DNA of 64,000 nt, from assembly GCF_900111765.1 (NCBI RefSeq), contig NZ_FOIB01000014.1, positions 242,866 through 306,865 of the forward strand. The letters are read 5' to 3'. The position numbers were made by a program, and so were the translations under genes. This stretch comes from Myxococcus fulvus (GTDB lineage: Bacteria > Myxococcota > Myxococcia > Myxococcales > Myxococcaceae). The stretch's first letter is position 1, and each line of letters opens with the position of its first letter. This document shows positions 1 to 8,990 of this stretch, piece after piece. Under the pieces are notes generated by a model, which was not told the origin of the DNA, did not search any database, and saw nothing but the letters and a program-made list of their open reading frames with translations.

Positions 1-610
1 CGAAGGCAGAGGGTGGACAGGGGCATCGTCTCCCCCTAACGCGTCCGGGCACGTCGTTCCATCTCGGCGAGGCGCGCAGGGTGCCCCCGCCCGCTTGCCC
101 GTGGGCCGGGGTGCTACCTCCAGCGTGGCCAGGTACGCCCCCATCCTCCGAGGGCGCGGTGCGCGGACCCGCGCCCACACTGGACCTGGCCGGGCGCCTG
201 TTCATCCGGGCAACGAACGACAGTCCATCGGGCCCGGGAAGCGCCGGGTGCCGCACGGTTCACCCGGGCCCCTCGGGGATCCACGAGCCCGGCGTCGATG
301 TCGAGGAGGCGACGGGGAGCCTGCCCTCGTGGGCGGACGGGACTCGATTCAAGTGTGGATGGGTGAAAGCGGACCCGACGGCGAAGCGGTGGGTGTGTCC
401 GGCTTCGCCGAGGCGACTTGTCCCTGAATCCCAGGGGGTTGGCGCGCCGGATGTGGTTCCGCCACGCCTGTACTGTCGAACAAGTTCCCCGCCCCGCAGG
501 AGTGGGCAGGCTATATGAACCCCGGTTCACCCAGGTGGTATCCGTACCGGGGGACTGCTTCCTTTCGCGCGAAGTCGTACAATCGACTCCCTTCTCACAA
601 CGGAGCTGGC
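1..610. other. Gene-free left end of the window
   Basis: No convincing gene is seen here. Several open frames exist on both strands, but they read as Pro/Arg-rich out-of-frame translations of GC-rich DNA and have no recognisable domain. A stop codon in frame 1 at 37-39 could be the end of a gene entering from the left, but twelve codons are too few to support that. A short inverted repeat, GAACC-CC-GGTTC at 517-528, lies about 80 bp before the first gene and could be an operator. Confidence 0.5.
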
Positions 611-2650
611 ATGCAGGCGGACACACGGGACGGGACGCGCGGCCGGGAGTCGGTGCTCGGCTACCGGGTGGGGACGGAGCTGACCGCGGTCGCCTCGTTC
701 GGCGACGGTGACGCGCCGGGCCGTCTGGTGCAGCTCTCGCTCGAGCACCTGACATTGCACCTGGACTCCAGGTCCTTGCCGAGCCCCGGACAGGCTGCAT
801 CCGTGGTGCTGGGCCAGGGTGAGCGCTGGGCCACGTCGCTGGCCGCGGAGGTGACGGAGGTGCGCGGCGGCAAGCCGGAGGTGAGCCTGCGCTTCGTGTC
901 GCCGCCGCTCGACGCGGGCCGGCGCATCGTCACGGTGCTGGAGGCGCTGCGCGACAACGGCCTGCTCTTGCCGCCCGAGACGCGGCCCGTGTGGAAGGAG
1001 CGCATCGACCGCAAGGAGCGCGTGCTGCGCATCTGCGAGGCGCTGGTGGGACGTCAGGCGCGCGGCGTCGCCCGCACTCCGCAGGGCCAGAAGGTCCCCG
1101 TCACCGCCGTCCACTTCGACCTGCACAACGGCCGCATGGGCTGGCGCTTCGAGGGGCCGCTGCCGCAAGGGCCCTTCGTGCTGGAGGCCTTCGGCTACAG
1201 CAGCGTGGTTCATCTGGAGATCCACGACGCGCGCGAGGAGGCCGGCTGGGTGATGATGTCCGTGCCCACGGAGGTGGTGCGCTACCGCCACCGCTGGCTG
1301 CGCCGCGCCCCGCCGAGCAGCCCGTGCACGCTGTCCTTCGACCACCCGCTGTGGCCCCAGGTGCACGTGCGCCGGCCGGTGTTGGATTTGTCCTATGAGG
1401 GCCTGGCCTTCATGACGGAGCCGGGCGAGGACCTGCTCTATCCCGGGCTGCGCCAGCCGGTGCTGGAGGTGGCCATGGAGGGCATGGCGCCGGTGCGGCT
1501 GCGCGCGGAGGTGCGCAACATCTCCGGCACCGCGGCGGGCCGTCGGTGCGGCATGTCCGTGCGGCCGCTGGACGCCGAGGGCGCCCGTGCGTGGCGCGGG
1601 CTGGTGGAGGCGCAGATGCACCCGTCCACCCGCGTGGAGGGCGACTGGGGCGACGCCACGTGGAAGCTCTTCCAGGGCTCGGGCTACTTCGGACTGCCGG
1701 GCAAGTCGCCCGAGGACTTCACCGAGGAGCGCCCCTGGTTCGACGCCACGCAGGAGCGGCTGGAGGGCCGCACGCGCCTGGGCTACCGCGTGGTGCGTCC
1801 GGCGGGTGAGTCGCTGGAGGCCACGCTGTCCGTGGTGAAGCCGTACGAGGGCACGTGGATGGCGCACCAGCTGGCGCGTCAGGCGGTGCCCGGTCAGCGC
1901 AGCTCCGCGCGCGAGGCGCTGCGCGACATCTACCTGCGCGGCTACGAGCCCACGCAGGTGGACCCGGACGTGAAGTGGTTCATCGCCTACTGTGAGGCGA
2001 ACGTGCGCTGGGTGCGCTTCACCAAGTTCGACTTCGCCAGCTGGTACGAGCACACCGGGCAGGCCAGCCTGACGCCCTTCCGCTTGATGGAGGCGGAGGT
2101 GGAGCGCGACTGGGACCACCCCGAGGACGTGGACGTCGCCGTACCCACCGAGGACGAGCAGGCGCGGTTCTTCCAGGAGATCGAGCGCACCCGCCCCGTG
2201 GCCTACCGCGAGGCGTTGGATTTGGTGCCCGAGCGCTTCGAGCTGTCGCGCGCGCGCACCAAGTGGGGCGAGGCGGGCCTGGGCCGCGAGCGCGAGCTGC
2301 GCGTGGCCCGCGTGGACGGCAAGGCCGTGGCCTTCGCGGTGATGGAGTCCGCGCAGCCGGGCCTCAACCTCTTCAACGTGCTGGACGGCGTGCGGCTGGT
2401 GACGCTCACCGACGACGCGCTGCCGGAGACGCAGCGGGCCCTGCTCGCGCTGCTGGCGCACGCCGCGGAGTGGTACCGCCCGCGCGGCCGCCGCGTCTTC
2501 GTGCACTACGTGGAGTCGGCGTGCGTGGAGTACGTCGAGCGCGCCGCCCTGGCGGATTTGGGCGAGGGCAAGCTGTGGATCATCTCCTCCGCGCTCCTGC
2601 CCGAGTTCCTCGAGCACCTGTGCGAGGCCACCACGCCCCGCGTCGCCTGA
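611..2650 (+). CDS. PilZ-domain protein with acyltransferase-like C-terminal half
   Basis: A 679-residue cytoplasmic protein with no signal peptide. The ATG at 611 is preceded by GGAG at a suitable distance; an in-frame ATG at 515 lacks a ribosome site and adds low-complexity residues. The N-terminal half (about residues 20-340) has two stretches of short beta strands resembling PilZ-type domains, including a DLSYEGLAF segment that matches the DxSxxG core of PilZ. The C-terminal half (about 345-679) resembles GNAT-type acyltransferase folds and contains no transmembrane segment. PilZ domains commonly bind cyclic di-GMP, so c-di-GMP control of an acyl-transfer or related activity is an inference. 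The upstream Arg motif of PilZ is weak here, so c-di-GMP binding is uncertain. Confidence 0.6.
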   Translation: MQADTRDGTRGRESVLGYRVGTELTAVASFGDGDAPGRLVQLSLEHLTLHLDSRSLPSPGQAASVVLGQGERWATSLAAEVTEVRGGKPEVSLRFVSPPLDAGRRIVTVLEALRDNGLLLPPETRPVWKERIDRKERVLRICEALVGRQARGVARTPQGQKVPVTAVHFDLHNGRMGWRFEGPLPQGPFVLEAFGYSSVVHLEIHDAREEAGWVMMSVPTEVVRYRHRWLRRAPPSSPCTLSFDHPLWPQVHVRRPVLDLSYEGLAFMTEPGEDLLYPGLRQPVLEVAMEGMAPVRLRAEVRNISGTAAGRRCGMSVRPLDAEGARAWRGLVEAQMHPSTRVEGDWGDATWKLFQGSGYFGLPGKSPEDFTEERPWFDATQERLEGRTRLGYRVVRPAGESLEATLSVVKPYEGTWMAHQLARQAVPGQRSSAREALRDIYLRGYEPTQVDPDVKWFIAYCEANVRWVRFTKFDFASWYEHTGQASLTPFRLMEAEVERDWDHPEDVDVAVPTEDEQARFFQEIERTRPVAYREALDLVPERFELSRARTKWGEAGLGRERELRVARVDGKAVAFAVMESAQPGLNLFNVLDGVRLVTLTDDALPETQRALLALLAHAAEWYRPRGRRVFVHYVESACVEYVERAALADLGEGKLWIISSALLPEFLEHLCEATTPRVA

Positions 2651-2660
2651 GATGACGAAG

Positions 2661-2690
2661 GCCGGGTGGCCCGTGATGGCTCCACCCGGC
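2661..2690. terminator. Stem-loop between convergent genes
   Basis: A perfect 9-bp inverted repeat, GCCGGGTGG (2661-2669) and CCACCCGGC (2682-2690), sits 10 bp after the PilZ gene stop. It faces the convergent protease gene, so it may end transcription from the left. No long T tract follows. Confidence 0.6.
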
Positions 2691-2707
2691 CCGCGTGTGC
2701 TTCACGT

Positions 2708-2725
2708 CAGCCTCGCGTGAGGCTG
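2708..2725. terminator. Second stem-loop of the convergent junction
   Basis: CAGCCTC-GCGT-GAGGCTG forms a 7-bp stem with a 4-nt loop immediately beyond the stop codon of the minus-strand M36 protease gene. It is the likely terminator for that gene. Confidence 0.55.
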
Positions 2726-2729
2726 GGAA

Positions 2730-5699
2730 CTACTGCGCGGACATGCGCACGTAGTACGTCACGCCGCCGATGTCCTGCGTCTTGGCCCCCTCGTGCTGCG
2801 GGTCCTCGAGCACGGCGGCGAACTCGTACTGCACGAACGCGTCGCTGTCCTTGCGCTCCTTCCACTCGCGGTCCCGGAACTGGAGGCCCACGGGGAACTC
2901 CTGCTCGGGCTCCAGCCGGACGCCGATGCGGGCGTGGGTCGGGTCCACCACCTGGAAGGTGGTCTCGCCCACCTGCTCCAGGCCCTCGAACTCGCCGCCC
3001 TGCGCCTTCAGGTGCTCCATCAGCTCGCGGCCCAGGTCCACGACGATTCCACCGCGCTCGAGCAGCGGGCGCTTGGCCTCCACCGTGCGGTCCTGGAAGC
3101 GCAGGTTGAACAGGCGGCCTTCCTTCAGCGTGTTGCGCAGGATGAACGTGGCCTCGGAGAAGCCGAACGGCACCAGGTTCACCACGTTGGTGTTGCGCCA
3201 GATGATGTTGTTGTTCTGGCGGGTGTTGTGGTCGGGGTTGCCCAGCTCCGGGTTCGTCATCGGGTCCTGCCGCGTCACCAGCCGCGCCAGCAGGCAGTAG
3301 TGGCCCGCGGCGGCCGGGTTCCACTGCACCACCACCTCGTCATCCGCGCCGGCCGGCAGGTGCACCACCTTGGCCTCGCCAATCTCCACCCACAGGTTGG
3401 GCCACGAGGTGCTGGTGGCCGCGGCGGTGCCGTACACCTTCACCATCACGTTGTGCGCGTCCACCGTGCTGCGGTTGCGCACCTTCACGTGCACGAAGTT
3501 CGGCTGGCCGGCTTCCGGGTTCTCGTGCGGACCGGGCGTGGCCGACGTGCGCACCCAGATGTCCTCGCTCTCCCACATGCCGTTGGACGCGGTGGCCGCG
3601 TCCGGCTCGGCGCCCGTGTCCCACGGCTTGTCCTTGCCCCACACGTCCGTCTTGCACGCGGCCGGCACGTTGAAGCCGTTGACGGGCGCGGTGCTGGCGG
3701 GGCCCACCGGGTTGGCGTCCACGCCCAGGCCGAAGTCGGCGAAGGCCGTCCACAGCCGGCACACGTCCTCGCCGTTGTTCAGCGCCGTCGCGGCCGTGAT
3801 GATGCCGTCGCGCACCTGGGTGAAGGTGGGGCCGCAGGGCGTGTTCTTCAGGCCCTCGTTGAAGTACAGCATCATGCGCTGGTTACCGGCGCCGCCCGTC
3901 GCGTTGTACAGGTTGGTGCTGAAGCCCCAGCGGTCCACCAGCGACCAGTAGGCCTCCCACATCGCCTGCGCGAAGACGGAGCCCACGCCGTGCGGCACGC
4001 TCATGCCGTTGATGCTGGAGTAGGTCCAGTTGTTCACCAGCTGGTTGGTGCTGTAGCGCTTGGTGCGGATGCCCAGGCCCGTGGTGGGCTGGCCCATGGC
4101 GTAGGTGCCCATGCCGCGGCCCTGCGGCCCGGTGTCCGTGGCGCGCGCGGTGTACATCAGCGCCAGGAAGTCGCTGATGCCCTCGCCCGGCTGCTGGTTG
4201 TTCTGCAGGCAGTTGGCGTTGCTGGGGCCACCCACCTGGCGGTTGGAGATGCCGTGCCCGTACTCGTGCACGATGATGCCGCTGTCCAAGTCACCATCGC
4301 GGCGCGGGGTGGTCTGGTTCCAGACGAACATCTCCATGCGCGGGCGCTGCCCGTCCGGCGGAGACGTGAAGTAGGCGTTGTTGAGGCCGTAGCCGTCCTG
4401 CGCCTCGGCGCGCACGGAGTCGTTGCCCAGGCCGCCGTTGCCGTAGGTGTTGTGCTGGAAGTTGCCGGCCGCCTCGTCGAACCCGTACTGGTACTGGATG
4501 TCGTGGATGATGTTGTTCCAGTAGAACAGGTTGGTGATGGCCGCCGGCTTGTACGTGGACGGGGCCTGCGTCAGGTCCAGCAGGAAGCTGCAGGTGAGGC
4601 CGGTGCCGCAGTCGGGCTGCAGGAGGGGCGGCACGTCGGCGTTGGCCGAGTCGTCGTAGGCGTGGACGTTGTTGCCGCGGTGGATGGTGTACTCGGCCCC
4701 CGGGACGCCGTCGGTGTCGTGCCAGCCGTAGGGTGACGCGATGAGGTTGGCGGGGTTGAGCAGGCTCAGCCGGCCGTCCATGGGCGGCAGCGGCGTGTTG
4801 TGGATGGGGCTCTCCACCGGGCGCCGGTAGACGGAGTACGCGTCCGAGTGCACCCAGTCGAAGCGCGTCCACACCTCGCCGGTGTTGGCGTCCACCGTCA
4901 TGTCGTAGACGTGCTTGCTGTCGGGCGTGTGGACCTGGAAGTTCCACACCAGCCGGGCGTCACCGGGGCGCACGGGCAAGAGGGCGAGCTCGGCGTCGAT
5001 GGGCTCGGTGGACAGGCCGGACTGCTCCACGCGGGTGCGCTGACGGGGGCCGTCCTGCTTCTCCAGCGCGCGAGGGGCGGCGGCCATCTTGATGCCGAGG
5101 TGACGCGCGGCGCCGGTGACGGCGGCGGCGGCGCCCAGGCGGGGCTGGATGCTGGCGACGCTCCGCGCGAGCGACGGCAGGAAGTCGCTGTGCACGCTGA
5201 GCACGCGGCCCTGGCTGTCGACGTTGATTTGCAGCTGGCCGTTGTAGAGGGGCAGGCCCTCGTGCGTCTGGCGCAGGTAGAGGTGGGTGATGCCCGTCTG
5301 ACGCGAGTAGACGCGGTCGGTGACCTCCAGGCTGGCCAGGTCCTTGAGCTCCAGGCCGAGCAGCTCGTACTGGTTCTGGACGAAGGTGAGGCCCACGGCG
5401 AGCGCGTCACCCTTGAGGGGGGCGGACAGCGCGCCCACGGGGTTGACCAGCGAGCGGACCAGGCCCGTGGTGGCGTCGTGCTCCACGCGCAGCTCGGGGA
5501 CGCTCTTGCGGAGCTGGGCCGCCTTGTCCTGCTGCTTCGCGCTGATGCCCTGGCGCAGGCCCTGGTTGTGGGCGACGCGGGCGTCGTGGCTGCGCACGCC
5601 CTCCGAGCCTTGGACGACGGCGAACGCCGAGGGCGCGCTGCAGACGCCCATCAGCACCAACGCCTGGGTAAGGCGTCGGCGGAAATGACCCTGTGACAT
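2730..5699 (-). CDS. Secreted M36 (fungalysin) family metalloprotease
   Basis: A 989-residue secreted zinc endopeptidase. The chosen ATG (5699) gives a classical signal peptide (MSQGHFRRRLTQ, hydrophobic core, then Ala-rich cleavage region); an upstream in-frame ATG at 5756 would spoil it. Residues about 60-190 match a fungalysin/thermolysin propeptide (FTP) region. The catalytic domain carries HEYGH at 478-482, and a downstream Glu in GEGISD (E506) fits the third zinc ligand of M36 enzymes. After the protease domain, about residues 710-800 resemble a CARDB-like adhesion module, followed by a further C-terminal beta-rich region. Extracellular proteolysis fits a predatory, proteolytic myxobacterium. 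The family assignment is firm; the natural substrate is unknown. Confidence 0.93.
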   Translation of the reverse strand: MSQGHFRRRLTQALVLMGVCSAPSAFAVVQGSEGVRSHDARVAHNQGLRQGISAKQQDKAAQLRKSVPELRVEHDATTGLVRSLVNPVGALSAPLKGDALAVGLTFVQNQYELLGLELKDLASLEVTDRVYSRQTGITHLYLRQTHEGLPLYNGQLQINVDSQGRVLSVHSDFLPSLARSVASIQPRLGAAAAVTGAARHLGIKMAAAPRALEKQDGPRQRTRVEQSGLSTEPIDAELALLPVRPGDARLVWNFQVHTPDSKHVYDMTVDANTGEVWTRFDWVHSDAYSVYRRPVESPIHNTPLPPMDGRLSLLNPANLIASPYGWHDTDGVPGAEYTIHRGNNVHAYDDSANADVPPLLQPDCGTGLTCSFLLDLTQAPSTYKPAAITNLFYWNNIIHDIQYQYGFDEAAGNFQHNTYGNGGLGNDSVRAEAQDGYGLNNAYFTSPPDGQRPRMEMFVWNQTTPRRDGDLDSGIIVHEYGHGISNRQVGGPSNANCLQNNQQPGEGISDFLALMYTARATDTGPQGRGMGTYAMGQPTTGLGIRTKRYSTNQLVNNWTYSSINGMSVPHGVGSVFAQAMWEAYWSLVDRWGFSTNLYNATGGAGNQRMMLYFNEGLKNTPCGPTFTQVRDGIITAATALNNGEDVCRLWTAFADFGLGVDANPVGPASTAPVNGFNVPAACKTDVWGKDKPWDTGAEPDAATASNGMWESEDIWVRTSATPGPHENPEAGQPNFVHVKVRNRSTVDAHNVMVKVYGTAAATSTSWPNLWVEIGEAKVVHLPAGADDEVVVQWNPAAAGHYCLLARLVTRQDPMTNPELGNPDHNTRQNNNIIWRNTNVVNLVPFGFSEATFILRNTLKEGRLFNLRFQDRTVEAKRPLLERGGIVVDLGRELMEHLKAQGGEFEGLEQVGETTFQVVDPTHARIGVRLEPEQEFPVGLQFRDREWKERKDSDAFVQYEFAAVLEDPQHEGAKTQDIGGVTYYVRMSAQ

Positions 5700-5781
5700 G
5701 TTGATTGCTCCGCGGTGAGGGCCGGTGGGGGATTTGAAAACCCGGCGAGCCCGCACAGAGCAGTGGACGTGCCAACGACGT

Positions 5782-5862
5782 CTTCCGGGCCAACACCGGA
5801 AGCGCTGTAGCGCCTGCCGTCACAAAAACGGCGGATTGGTAGCGGAACAGGTCACGCGTGAC
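5782..5862. promoter_or_regulatory. Inverted repeats upstream of the M36 protease gene
   Basis: Two perfect palindromic elements lie in the 280-bp gap upstream of the protease start: CTTCCGG-N7-CCGGAAG (5782-5802) and the contiguous 12-bp palindrome GTCACGCGTGAC (5851-5862). Both are candidate operator sites or 5'-UTR structures for the minus-strand protease gene. No regulator can be named. Confidence 0.35.
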
Positions 5863-5945
5863 GGCGGTGACGTCGCCGTAACTTCTGGAGATTCCTGGGG
5901 TCCAGGTCGAACCCCCTCCCCCCGTTTCATGCGGCGAGCTGGGGG

Positions 5946-5970
5946 CGTGGAGCCGCTCAGCGGCTCCACG
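5946..5970. terminator. Terminator of the NYN-domain gene
   Basis: A perfect 11-bp stem, CGTGGAGCCGC (5946-5956) and GCGGCTCCACG (5960-5970), with a 3-nt loop lies just beyond the stop codon of the minus-strand NYN gene. Confidence 0.65.
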
Positions 5971-5981
5971 GCGTCACGCTG

Positions 5982-6980
5982 TCACAGCCCGTCGTCCTCG
6001 TCCGGGTCGGGGTAGGACTCCAGCTCCTCCTCGACCTCCTCGACGCGGCCCTTGCCGTGCTTCTTGCCCTTGGACTCCTTGGGCTCCTTGGCCTCCTTGG
6101 TGTCGCCGTGGCCCAGGTCCGCGTCGGCGCCGACCACGTACCACTGGCGGCCCTGCTGGATGCGGCGCAGCACGCCCTCCTGCTCCAGCGCGGCGAGCAG
6201 CTTGGCGAAGGTGGCGAAGCCGTACTCGCTCTCGTCGAAGTCGGGCTCCTTGCGGACGATGGTCTCCTTGATGAGCGAGGGGTTCACCGGGCCCGTCGCG
6301 CGGGCCAGCAGGTTCTGCACCACCTCGCGGGCAATCTGCGGCACGTCCGACTTGGCGTGGGCCTTGCCGCCCGACGACGCCTGCTTGTCGGCCTCCGCCT
6401 TGCCACCCTTGCCCCCTGCATCGCGCCCGTGCCGGCCGCGCTTGCCGTGCCCCGCCTCCTCGGACGCTCCACCGTGACGACCCTTGTCACCCTTCTCGTT
6501 CTTCTCCGGGCGCTGACGGGTGCGCAGGTAGATGAACTCGTCGCACGCGTTGACGAACAGGGGGGAGGTGGACTCCTTCACCGCCAGCCCGATGACGGTG
6601 CGGCCGTTCTCGCGCAGCTTGTACGCCAGCGGGCAGAAATCACTGTCGCCGGAGGCGATGACGAACGTGTCGATGCTCTCGCGCGCGTAGCACAGCTCCA
6701 GCGCGTCGATGACCAGGCGCATGTCCGCGCCGTTCTTGCCCGCGCGCGTGGAGGGCGGCACGTCGATGAGCTCCACGCCGAACCGGTGCAGGCCAATCTT
6801 CGCGTCGCTGAAGCGAGACCAGTCGCAGTAGGCGCGGCGGAAGACCACCTTGCCCTTCTCCAGCAGTCGGTCGAGCGAGGGCTGGAGGTCGAAGTTGGAG
6901 GCACTGATGCCTGTATTGGTGACGAGGTTCTCGAAGTCGAGAAAGAGGGCGATGCGGTGCTCGTTGGTCCGACCGTTCAC
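5982..6980 (-). CDS. NYN-domain / OST-HTH (LOTUS-like) RNA-associated protein
   Basis: A 332-residue cytoplasmic protein. Residues about 8-160 form a NYN (LabA/PIN-like) nuclease-type domain with the acidic landmarks LFLDFENL near the start, NGADMRLVIDAL in the middle and ASGDSDFCPL towards the end, which together supply the metal-binding aspartates. A Lys/Gly-rich linker (about 165-225) follows, then an OST-HTH/LOTUS-like winged-helix region (about 230-300) and an acidic tail. This architecture is known from putative RNases that recognise RNA through the C-terminal domain. Target and phenotype are unknown. It is transcribed alone and divergently from the small secreted protein at 7227. Confidence 0.85.
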   Translation of the reverse strand: MNGRTNEHRIALFLDFENLVTNTGISASNFDLQPSLDRLLEKGKVVFRRAYCDWSRFSDAKIGLHRFGVELIDVPPSTRAGKNGADMRLVIDALELCYARESIDTFVIASGDSDFCPLAYKLRENGRTVIGLAVKESTSPLFVNACDEFIYLRTRQRPEKNEKGDKGRHGGASEEAGHGKRGRHGRDAGGKGGKAEADKQASSGGKAHAKSDVPQIAREVVQNLLARATGPVNPSLIKETIVRKEPDFDESEYGFATFAKLLAALEQEGVLRRIQQGRQWYVVGADADLGHGDTKEAKEPKESKGKKHGKGRVEEVEEELESYPDPDEDDGL

Positions 6981-7085
6981 GTGAGGCCTCTGCGGTATGG
7001 CGCCCCGGCGCGTCCTCCATGAGGAGGGGCGCCCGCCGGGCCTTGCGGGTGCACCCTAGCCTGTTCCCACCGGTATGGGGCGCGG

Positions 7086-7104
7086 GTGTTCGCCGGCTGA
7101 ACAC
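7086..7104. promoter_or_regulatory. Inverted repeat GTGTTC-N7-GAACAC in a divergent promoter region
   Basis: A perfect 6-bp-arm inverted repeat lies in the 246-bp gap between the divergent NYN gene and the small secreted protein gene. Its symmetry and position fit a regulator-binding site serving either gene. The regulator is not identifiable from sequence. Confidence 0.3.
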
Positions 7105-7226
7105 TCGGGCCACAGCGTCGGCCTGTCCTTCCGGGAGGTGGCCGGGGCACCCTCCAGGCGTGAGCGCCGGGGCGTGACCTAGCTTCAGGCGAACGGGTCG
7201 AGGACCCCCGAGCCGGAGCATGCGTC

Positions 7227-7709
7227 ATGACACGAACGAGGTGGAGTCGCTGGAAGAGTCTGGCCCTGGCGGTACCCGCCATGGGAGCGCTGCTGGTGCC
7301 CGCCGTCGGCGCCGCGGAGATACCCAACAACGACTCGCGCGAGTTCCAGCAGAGTCAGAGCCAGACGGACAACACCACCACGCGGGCCTCCGTCCTGCCT
7401 CCGCTCAACCTGGGCGGCATGATTGGCGTGGACGTCACGCCCACGCAGGGCCAGGTGCCCATCGTCCAGGGCCCCAAGGTGGACACGCAGCCGGACCCCA
7501 AGCGCACGAAGCAGATTTCGGGCGAGGTGGTGGAACTGGGCAACGACGTCCTCTACATCCAGGAGGACCAGCAGGGCGCCGTCATCCCGCTGGACCTGCA
7601 GGCGCTGCGCCTGACGCAGACGCCCCGGGAGGGCCAGAAGGTGGTGGCCGACTACCAGGTGGAGAACGAGACGCAGAACCTGGCGACGGCGCTCCAGGGA
7701 GAGAAGTGA
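7227..7709 (+). CDS. Small secreted protein of unknown function
   Basis: A 160-residue protein. The start at 7227 has GGAG eight bases upstream; an overlapping ATG at 7220 is in another frame. Residues 1-29 are a clear signal peptide ending in VGA-AE. The mature part has a polar, Gln/Asn/Asp-rich stretch, then a compact C-terminal region (about 95-155) of alternating beta-strand pattern that resembles the small OB/SH3-like secreted domains common in myxobacteria. No enzyme motif is visible. It is followed by a bidirectional terminator. Confidence 0.8.
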   Translation: MTRTRWSRWKSLALAVPAMGALLVPAVGAAEIPNNDSREFQQSQSQTDNTTTRASVLPPLNLGGMIGVDVTPTQGQVPIVQGPKVDTQPDPKRTKQISGEVVELGNDVLYIQEDQQGAVIPLDLQALRLTQTPREGQKVVADYQVENETQNLATALQGEK

Positions 7710-7732
7710 GCGCCGCCTGTTCCAGCAATCAC

Positions 7733-7770
7733 TCCGGGGGAGCCGCCTTCCAGCGCGCTCCTCCCCCGGA
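7733..7770. terminator. Bidirectional terminator between convergent genes
   Basis: A perfect 10-bp inverted repeat, TCCGGGGGAG (7733-7742) and CTCCCCCGGA (7761-7770), with an 18-nt loop separates the secreted-protein gene from the convergent aldolase gene. Confidence 0.65.
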
Positions 7771-7780
7771 AGGGATGTGA

Positions 7781-8875
7781 CTACTTGGACTTCTTGCCGA
7801 CGACGGTGTCCGGGCGCGCGTTGTCGCCGAACTTGCCCGCCGCGTAGTCACGCGCCATCTGCTCCAGCGTGACGTGCGGCACCTTCTTCGCGTGGCCGGC
7901 CTGACCGAACTGCTTCATGCGCTCCTCGCAGACGGCCTGCATCGCGGCGCGCGCGGGCGTCAGGTAGTAGCGCGGGTCGAACTCCTCCGGCTTCGCGGTG
8001 AAGGCCTTGCGGATGGCGCCGGTGATGGCCAGGCGGTTGTCTGTGTCGACGTTGATCTTCCGCACGCCCGCGCGGATGCCGCGCTGGATCTCCTCCACCG
8101 GCACGCCGTAGGTCTCCTTGATGCGACCGCCGTTGGCGTTGATGATGTCGCACAGCTCCTTGGGGACGGAGCTGGAGCCGTGCATCACCAGGTGGCAGTT
8201 GGGAATCTTGCGGTGGATCTCCTCGATGCGGCTCATCGCGAGCACGTCACCGCTGGGCTTGCGCGAGAACTTGTAGGCGCCGTGGCTGGTGCCCATGGCG
8301 ACGGCGAGCGCGTCGATGCCCGTGCGGTTGACGAAGTCCACCGCCTGGTCCGGGTCGGTGAGCAGCTGGTCCAGCGTCAGCTTGCCCTCGGCGCCGTGGC
8401 CGTCCTCCTTCTCGCCCATGCCGTGCTCCAGCGAGCCCAGCACGCCCAGCTCACCCTCCACGGACACGCCGAAGCGGTGCGCCACGTTCACGACTTCGCG
8501 CGTGACGGCCACGTTGTACTCGTAGCTGGACGGCGTCTTGCCGTCGTCCTCAAGCGAGCCGTCCATCATCACGCTGGTGAAGCCCATGCGGATGGCGCTG
8601 ATACACGTCTCCGGCGAGTTGCCGTGGTCCTGGTGCATGACCACCGGAATCTCCGGATACAGCTCCACCGCGGCCTGCATCAGGTTCCGCAGGAACAAGT
8701 CGTTGGTGTACTTCCGCGCACCGCGCGACGCCTGGATGATGGCCGGGCTCTGGGTGGCGCGAGCGGCCTCCATGATGGCCTGGATCTGCTCCATGTTGTT
8801 GACGTTGAGCGCGGCGACCCCGAAGTTGTTGGCGGCGGCGTAGTCGAGCAGGGGACGCAGGGCGATGAGCGGCAT
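7781..8875 (-). CDS. fba: Class II fructose-1,6-bisphosphate aldolase
   Basis: A 364-residue, zinc-dependent aldolase of the CbbA-like subgroup, which cleaves fructose 1,6-bisphosphate to dihydroxyacetone phosphate and glyceraldehyde 3-phosphate in glycolysis, gluconeogenesis or the Calvin-type branch. The PVVMHQDHG segment holds the catalytic Asp and first zinc His, GELG and the HGA/HGSSS segments supply further metal and phosphate contacts, and INVDTDNR near the end is the conserved sugar-phosphate motif. Length fits the family. The ATG at 8875 begins directly at the conserved MPLI start of the family. Confidence 0.95.
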   Translation of the reverse strand: MPLIALRPLLDYAAANNFGVAALNVNNMEQIQAIMEAARATQSPAIIQASRGARKYTNDLFLRNLMQAAVELYPEIPVVMHQDHGNSPETCISAIRMGFTSVMMDGSLEDDGKTPSSYEYNVAVTREVVNVAHRFGVSVEGELGVLGSLEHGMGEKEDGHGAEGKLTLDQLLTDPDQAVDFVNRTGIDALAVAMGTSHGAYKFSRKPSGDVLAMSRIEEIHRKIPNCHLVMHGSSSVPKELCDIINANGGRIKETYGVPVEEIQRGIRAGVRKINVDTDNRLAITGAIRKAFTAKPEEFDPRYYLTPARAAMQAVCEERMKQFGQAGHAKKVPHVTLEQMARDYAAGKFGDNARPDTVVGKKSK

Positions 8876-8990
8876 GACTGTGTCTCTCCGTGGCGGATTG
8901 GAAGAAGTGAAGTGAGGGCGCCTGAGTTAGCACGGACGCGGCGGCCAACGCCCCCAAAAGCTCGCCGGCCGCGTTCCCCAGCGGACGCTG

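Noticed and set aside
114..800. 228-codon minus-strand open frame at the left end
   Set aside because: Arg/Pro/Ser-rich shadow of GC-rich DNA, overlaps the true start of the PilZ gene, no domain.
2793..4736. 647-codon plus-strand open frame opposite the M36 protease
   Set aside because: His/Val/Leu/Ala-biased antisense reading of the protease gene; no ribosome site or domain.
7086..7104. LexA-type SOS box
   Set aside because: GTTC-N7-GAAC symmetry does not match the spacing or orientation of known LexA boxes, and neither neighbour is a repair gene.
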